Source of the DNA: an uncultured Desulfobacterales bacterium
GTDB lineage: Bacteria > Desulfobacterota > Desulfobacteria > Desulfobacterales > JAFDCJ01
Direction: 5' to 3'
NCBI GenBank assembly: GCA_945787595.1
Contig: CALZJV010000578.1
Location: forward strand, 1 to 8,977
DNA: 8,977 nt
Every line of letters begins with the position of its first letter. Positions within the stretch are counted from its first letter, which is position 1. Made by a program: the position numbers and the translations under genes. The notes under the pieces were generated by a model, which searched no databases, was not told where the DNA came from, and was given only the letters and a program-made list of their open reading frames with translations. This document shows, one piece after another, positions 5,761 to 8,977 of the stretch.

Positions 5761-6405
5761 ATGGATGAACACCAAGTTGTATGGAATGAGAAAGTGGCAG
5801 AAAAAATCATAAAAAACCTTGAGAAACGCCGCATGGCCGGCAGCTATACAGTCAGCGCCGCCAAGGCCAAAGACGAGGTTCTCGAGATGATCCCGCAGGG
5901 GGCTACCGTCTTTCGCTGTGGCTCGATGACTGCCGGGGGCATGGGTCTGTGGGAAGCCATCGCCGCATTACCGGGCGTGAGCCTGATTGATCCTTATCAA
6001 CCCGATTTGTCACGTGAGGAAGGCCTGGAGCTCCGTCGCCAGGGCCTGACCGCCGATGTTATGATTGCCAGTACCAATGCAATTACCCTGGATGGCCGTC
6101 TGGTCAATCTAGACGGCATGGGCAACCGGGTTGCAGCGATGGCCTTTGGGCCTAAAAAGGTGATCCTAGTGGTTGGCATGAACAAGGTGGCGCCTGATCT
6201 GGAAACAGCCGTTGCCCGCGTCAAGCATATTGCCGCGCCGATTAACAATATTCGTCTTAAGCCTAATAATCCCTGTGTTGAAACCGGCCTTTGCAGTGAT
6301 TGCCGCTCGCCGCAGCGTATTTGCAATATCTGGAGTACGATTGAAGGCCATATGGTCAAAGATCGAATTCACGTCAAGCTGATTGGCGGAAACCTGGGGT
6401 ACTAG
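5761..6405 (+). CDS. LUD-domain protein (LutC/YkgG-like, lactate utilization family)
   Basis: The 214-residue product matches the LUD (DUF162) fold: an N-terminal helical part, the Gly-rich ATVFRCGSMTAGGMGLWEA region (about 48-66), then ITLDGRLVNLDGMGNRVAA and FGPKKVILVVGMNKV (about 108-143), all typical of LutC-type proteins. The C-terminus has a cysteine cluster, Cys172-X5-Cys178-X2-Cys181-X6-Cys188, that could hold a metal or iron-sulfur centre. LutC works with LutA and LutB in L-lactate oxidation, but neither is beside this gene. Standalone proteins of this size are common in anaerobes and their role is not settled. AAAGGAGG at 5747-5754 is a strong ribosome site before ATG 5761. The gene lies between a terminator and a convergent hydratase gene, so it appears to be a single-gene transcript. 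Confidence 0.88.
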   Translation: MDEHQVVWNEKVAEKIIKNLEKRRMAGSYTVSAAKAKDEVLEMIPQGATVFRCGSMTAGGMGLWEAIAALPGVSLIDPYQPDLSREEGLELRRQGLTADVMIASTNAITLDGRLVNLDGMGNRVAAMAFGPKKVILVVGMNKVAPDLETAVARVKHIAAPINNIRLKPNNPCVETGLCSDCRSPQRICNIWSTIEGHMVKDRIHVKLIGGNLGY

Positions 6406-6570
6406 CAAATTCAAAGATTCGATTTTTCCGGTGGAGGGAAAGCATCTATTTTAGCCCATAAACTAAATGTTTAAGCCAAATAGTCTTTCTAAAGATACTT
6501 AGCCTGGTACGACCCCAATTCCCCTATAATAGGTGATCACCGAGAATTGCTGGCCGCCAAAACGCGCAAT
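6406..6570. other. Convergent spacer between the LUD and hydratase genes
   Basis: The 3' ends of two convergent genes face each other across 165 bases. No clean terminator with a T-run was seen. A perfect 10-bp palindrome GGTGATCACC lies at 6532-6541 with no evident role. Confidence 0.5.
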
Positions 6571-7359
6571 CTAAATAAAGTATATCTCCGCGGTGCCCAA
6601 CGTTCCGAAGTCGGCAACGATGTGGTCGCCTGGTTCTGCAAGATAGACATCCGTGCAGACCCCGGTGCTGACCAGATCGCCTGCCTTTAACGCCTTGCCC
6701 TGTTCACACAGGGTATTCGCCAGCCAAACCAGAGAGTTCAAAGGGTCGCCCAGAACCGCAGCGCCTGAGCCGCTGAGTTTCTCCGCACCGTTGACCCTGA
6801 GAATGACCTCGTGGGAGGCAAGGTCAATATGGCGCCACGCCTCGGTGGCGTCTCCCCGAACCCAACCGCTGTTGCACCCGTTGTCCGAAATGAGGGAAGG
6901 GAGGGTCACCTCCGTCCAGACGGTATACCGGGTGTCCACGAGTTCGATGGACGGTAGGATCGCCGCCACCGCTTCGGCCACGGATTCCCTGTTGTAGGGG
7001 GCACCCTCTCGGGGAAGATCTCCGGCCAGTTGAAACGAAAATTCCGCTTCGACGAGCCGCATGGAAAAATCCTGGGCCTTGACCCGGGCTGGGCTTTGGT
7101 ACACAAAGGGCGAGAGGAGCCGTCCGTAAAAAGGGGTGTCGGTGCCCAGGAGCTCCTGGGCAAGCTTGTTGGTGCAGGCCACCTTGTATCCAATTGCACG
7201 GCCGCCGTATTTTTTAAGCAGTCGGTCCACCACCCCTTCCTGCACTGCATATCCCACGGCAAGATTCTCCGGTCGAAAATTTTCAGGTATCTCGGGTTCC
7301 TGGCGAAGCGCAAAGCGTAGATCCGCGATAAACTCAGCGGCTTTTGAAATCTGGTCCAT
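6571..7359 (-). CDS. 2-keto-4-pentenoate hydratase-like enzyme (FAH superfamily, MhpD/HpcG type)
   Basis: The 262-residue length is usual for MhpD-type hydratases, which add water to 2-hydroxypenta-2,4-dienoate or 2-oxo-heptenedioate in the lower meta-cleavage pathways of aromatic compounds. Visible family features are GYKVACT (57-63), the metal-binding pair Glu104 and Glu106 in VEAEFSF with Glu139 in IELVDTRY, GDPLNSLVWLANTL (204-217), and the closing GDLVSTG and FGTLGTAEIYF segments. The related 4-oxalocrotonate decarboxylases share this fold, so decarboxylase activity is an alternative. The enzyme is cytoplasmic. AAGGAG (7365-7370, read on the minus strand) lies 5 bases before ATG 7359-7357. 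No other aromatic-degradation gene is visible, and the gene is divergent from a broken aminopeptidase gene. Confidence 0.9.
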   Translation of the reverse strand: MDQISKAAEFIADLRFALRQEPEIPENFRPENLAVGYAVQEGVVDRLLKKYGGRAIGYKVACTNKLAQELLGTDTPFYGRLLSPFVYQSPARVKAQDFSMRLVEAEFSFQLAGDLPREGAPYNRESVAEAVAAILPSIELVDTRYTVWTEVTLPSLISDNGCNSGWVRGDATEAWRHIDLASHEVILRVNGAEKLSGSGAAVLGDPLNSLVWLANTLCEQGKALKAGDLVSTGVCTDVYLAEPGDHIVADFGTLGTAEIYFI

Positions 7360-7746
7360 AAGCTCTCCTTAAAGGCGGATGCTGCATGTTGTGGGAGGGG
7401 GGAGCTGTGAGGCTTCTCCCTATCCCGATGGAAATATCCCTCAAATCAGCAAAAAAGTGTTGCTTTCAATGTTAATCTATTGTGAATGTGTATTTTATAA
7501 AATTTACAATTTTATTGCTGAAGTCCATCGATTCGTAAATGCGATGACGTATTTACTCACTAAGGAAATCTTTTTATGTTGAAAAGGTCGATGCTCATAT
7601 CGCTGTAAGGCGAAATTGACATGTATGATCTTGAACGGTTCGAAATTCAATTGGAGGTTCGGCTATAGGTTGCTTTATTAACGACTAATACGACAATAAT
7701 CTGAAATCAAGGATAAATAAATAATAGGCAATCTGCAGGTAATATT

Positions 7747-7768
7747 TCTGTAATAAACATATTACAGA
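7747..7768. promoter_or_regulatory. 22-bp inverted repeat TCTGTAATA-N4-TATTACAGA, candidate operator
   Basis: Nine-base arms (7747-7755 and 7760-7768) are exact reverse complements with a 4-base centre. The size and symmetry are typical of a site for a dimeric helix-turn-helix repressor. It lies between two divergent genes and could control either. No repressor gene is visible in the window. Confidence 0.45.
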
Positions 7769-7772
7769 CCTC

Positions 7773-7930
7773 GTTGAATAGTTAACTGGTTGAATGGTTG
7801 ATTAGGTGAATTATAGTCATAATTTCAAAATGTTACGATTTTTTAAACAGGAAGTGTCCAATTATTTTGCAAATATGGGTTAAATCCATATTTACAACCA
7901 CTTAATCAATCAACTAATCAACCAATCAAC
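7773..7930. repeat. Intergenic element with inverted, 8-base-periodic ends (GTTGATTG-like units)
   Basis: The left end (about 7773-7810) is made of GTTGAATG/GTTGATTA-like units. The right end (about 7895-7930) holds the same units reversed (AATCAACT, AATCAACC, AATCAAC). The ends match imperfectly, about three bases in four over the first 24. The inner part contains the perfect inverted repeat AAATATGG-GTTAAAT-CCATATTT (7871-7893). It resembles a dispersed palindromic or miniature element inserted just upstream of the aminopeptidase gene, but no target-site duplication was identified. Confidence 0.5.
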
Positions 7931-7959
7931 GATATCTGTATTAGGAGGTAATGCCTGAT

Positions 7960-8977
7960 ATGATTTCACCAAAACCAAGGGCGCGGGATCTTGGCATCCC
8001 CTTTGAAGGGACACCGGGACCGTTGAATGCCATCACCAGTCGTCGGGCAAGGCCCGGTCCGCACGGGACTGACAGCAATATTGCCACGCGGCAATGATAA
8101 TAGCGATCGTGTTTTTGCCGGATATTTTTCCTTAAACGGCAATGGCGAGATGACCGGAATGCATTGGGTGGAAGAATCCGGTCTTCTGGAAGGCCCCATT
8201 ATGCTGACCAATACCCACAGTGTCGGTATCGTGCGGGACGCTGTCATTGAATGGCAGACGAGTAAGACTAAAATCGATCGACCCTGGTCCCTGCCCGTCG
8301 TCGCAGAAACCTATGACGGCTATTTAAATGACATCAACGGATTTCATGTCCGAAAACAACATGTGTTTGAAGCCATCGAAAACGCCCGCTCCGGCGCGGT
8401 GGCCGAAGGCAATACGGGCGGCGGCACCGGAATGATCTGCCATGAATTCAAGGGTGGCATCGGTACGGCTTCCAGACGGCTTAATGACATAACAGGCGGA
8501 TTTGCGGTAGGGGCACTGGTTCAGGCCAATCACGGTCTTCGACGCCACCTTCGCATCGCCGGAGTCCCCGCAGGGCTTGAGATTACCGATCATTTGATCA
8601 AATCCAGAGACGAGGGTTCAATTATCATTGTTGTCGCAACCAACGCACCGCTGATGCCCCACCAGTTAAAGCGGCTGGCCCGCCGCGCTTGCCTGGGGCT
8701 CGGGCGTACCGGCAGCATCGGCAGTAATTTTTCAGGAGATCTGTTTCTGGCCTTTTCGACGGCCAACGCCACTGCGCTGAGAGCCAAGGAAATCGTTCAG
8801 TTAACCATGGTTCCCAATGAACAAATGGATCCGATCTTTGACGCCACGGTATCGGCGGTAGAGGAAGCCATCGTCAATGCCCTGGTGGCGGCGGAATCCA
8901 TGAGCGGCAGGGATGATCACAGGGTAATAGCGATTCCCCACGATCGGCTGTGCAAGGTGATGAAAAAATATGGACGC
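7960..8977 (+). pseudogene. DmpA/P1-family aminopeptidase (peptidase family S58), frameshifted, cut by right edge
   Basis: Frame A starts at ATG 7960, 11 bases after AGGAGG (7943-7948). It reads RARDLGIPFEGTPGPLNAIT, the standard family opening, then leaves homology and stops at TGA 8095-8097. Frame B, shifted by one, continues the family from VVGQGPVRTGLTAILPRG (codons from about 8039) to the edge without a stop. The family normally has about 20 residues between NAIT and VGxGPVRTG (a DVxGVxVGHxTL segment), and these are missing. A deletion of 3k+2 bases at about 8034-8042 explains both gap and frame. Downstream, NGNGEMTGMHWVEESG, LTNTHSVGIVRDAV, NTGGGTG and EGSIIIVVATNAP are intact; Ser at 8618-8620 in EGSII fits the self-processing nucleophile that begins the beta chain, which would then be at least 120 residues. 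DmpA-type enzymes remove N-terminal D- or L-residues or beta-amino acids. Start at ATG 7951 is possible but too close to the ribosome site. Sequencing or assembly error is possible. Confidence 0.85.

Larger units (their letters stand above)
7360..7959. other. Long divergent intergenic region, AT-rich, with several palindromes
   Basis: Six hundred bases separate the hydratase start from the aminopeptidase start. No convincing protein gene is present. It should contain promoters for both flanking genes, but no strong -35/-10 pair stood out. It holds a 12-bp palindrome ATTTTATAAAAT (7492-7503), a 22-bp inverted repeat (7747-7768), a 23-bp inverted repeat (7871-7893), and an 8-base-periodic element with inverted ends (7773-7930). 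Confidence 0.65.

Noticed and set aside
6532..6541. GGTGATCACC palindrome as an operator
   Set aside because: It lies between two convergent gene ends where an operator is not expected, and a 10-bp palindrome can easily occur by chance.
7379..7582. 67-codon plus-strand frame in the spacer after the hydratase gene
   Set aside because: Its AAAGG lies only 3 bases before the ATG and is the complement-region of the hydratase leader, the product looks random, and I recognise no family or membrane/signal pattern. Not strong enough to call a gene.
7966..8593. Minus-strand frames of about 90 codons over the aminopeptidase region
   Set aside because: The plus strand reads clearly as a DmpA-family protein in two frames; the minus-strand frames are shadows without ribosome sites.
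1..8977. CRISPR array, tRNA, rRNA, transposase or phage genes
   Set aside because: No regularly spaced direct repeats with unique spacers, no cloverleaf or rRNA-like stretch, and no recombinase or transposase coding region were seen.

Overview
The window most resembles a chromosomal segment from an anaerobic member of the Desulfobacterota (former Deltaproteobacteria). This assignment is an inference from four things: the moderate base composition, a sigma-54 promoter with its activator, a standalone LUD-family protein, and intergenic regions full of short inverted repeats. No marker gene is present to confirm it.

Layout. Positions 1-1944 (minus strand) hold a two-transporter unit: a 14-helix DHA2-type MFS exporter with a TTG start, followed 2 bases later by the N-terminal part of an SLC13/DASS-type anion permease that runs off the left edge. 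Positions 2318-3709 (minus) encode a sigma-54 activator whose AAA+ and DNA-binding parts closely resemble PspF, but which carries an N-terminal receiver domain lacking two of the usual switch residues. Facing it on the plus strand is a self-contained unit: a near-consensus sigma-54 promoter (4103-4117), an SPFH/band-7-like lipoprotein (4178-5194), an 85-residue two-helix membrane protein (5207-5464) and a strong terminator (5517-5564). Positions 5761-6405 (plus) encode a LutC-like LUD protein, and 6571-7359 (minus) a 2-keto-4-pentenoate hydratase-like enzyme. After a 600-base divergent spacer rich in palindromes comes a DmpA/P1-family aminopeptidase gene (7960 to the right edge). It is broken near 8034-8042 by an apparent deletion plus frameshift.

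How the genes may work together. The activator/lipoprotein/small-membrane-protein block is the most interesting part. It looks like an envelope-stress module wired like the phage-shock system, with a PspF-type ATPase acting on sigma-54, but with an SPFH lipoprotein and a small membrane protein as outputs in place of PspA/B/C. The activator-to-promoter link is inferred from divergent arrangement and the promoter sequence; it is not shown directly. The transporters, hydratase and LUD protein look like ordinary accessory metabolism with no visible link to that module.
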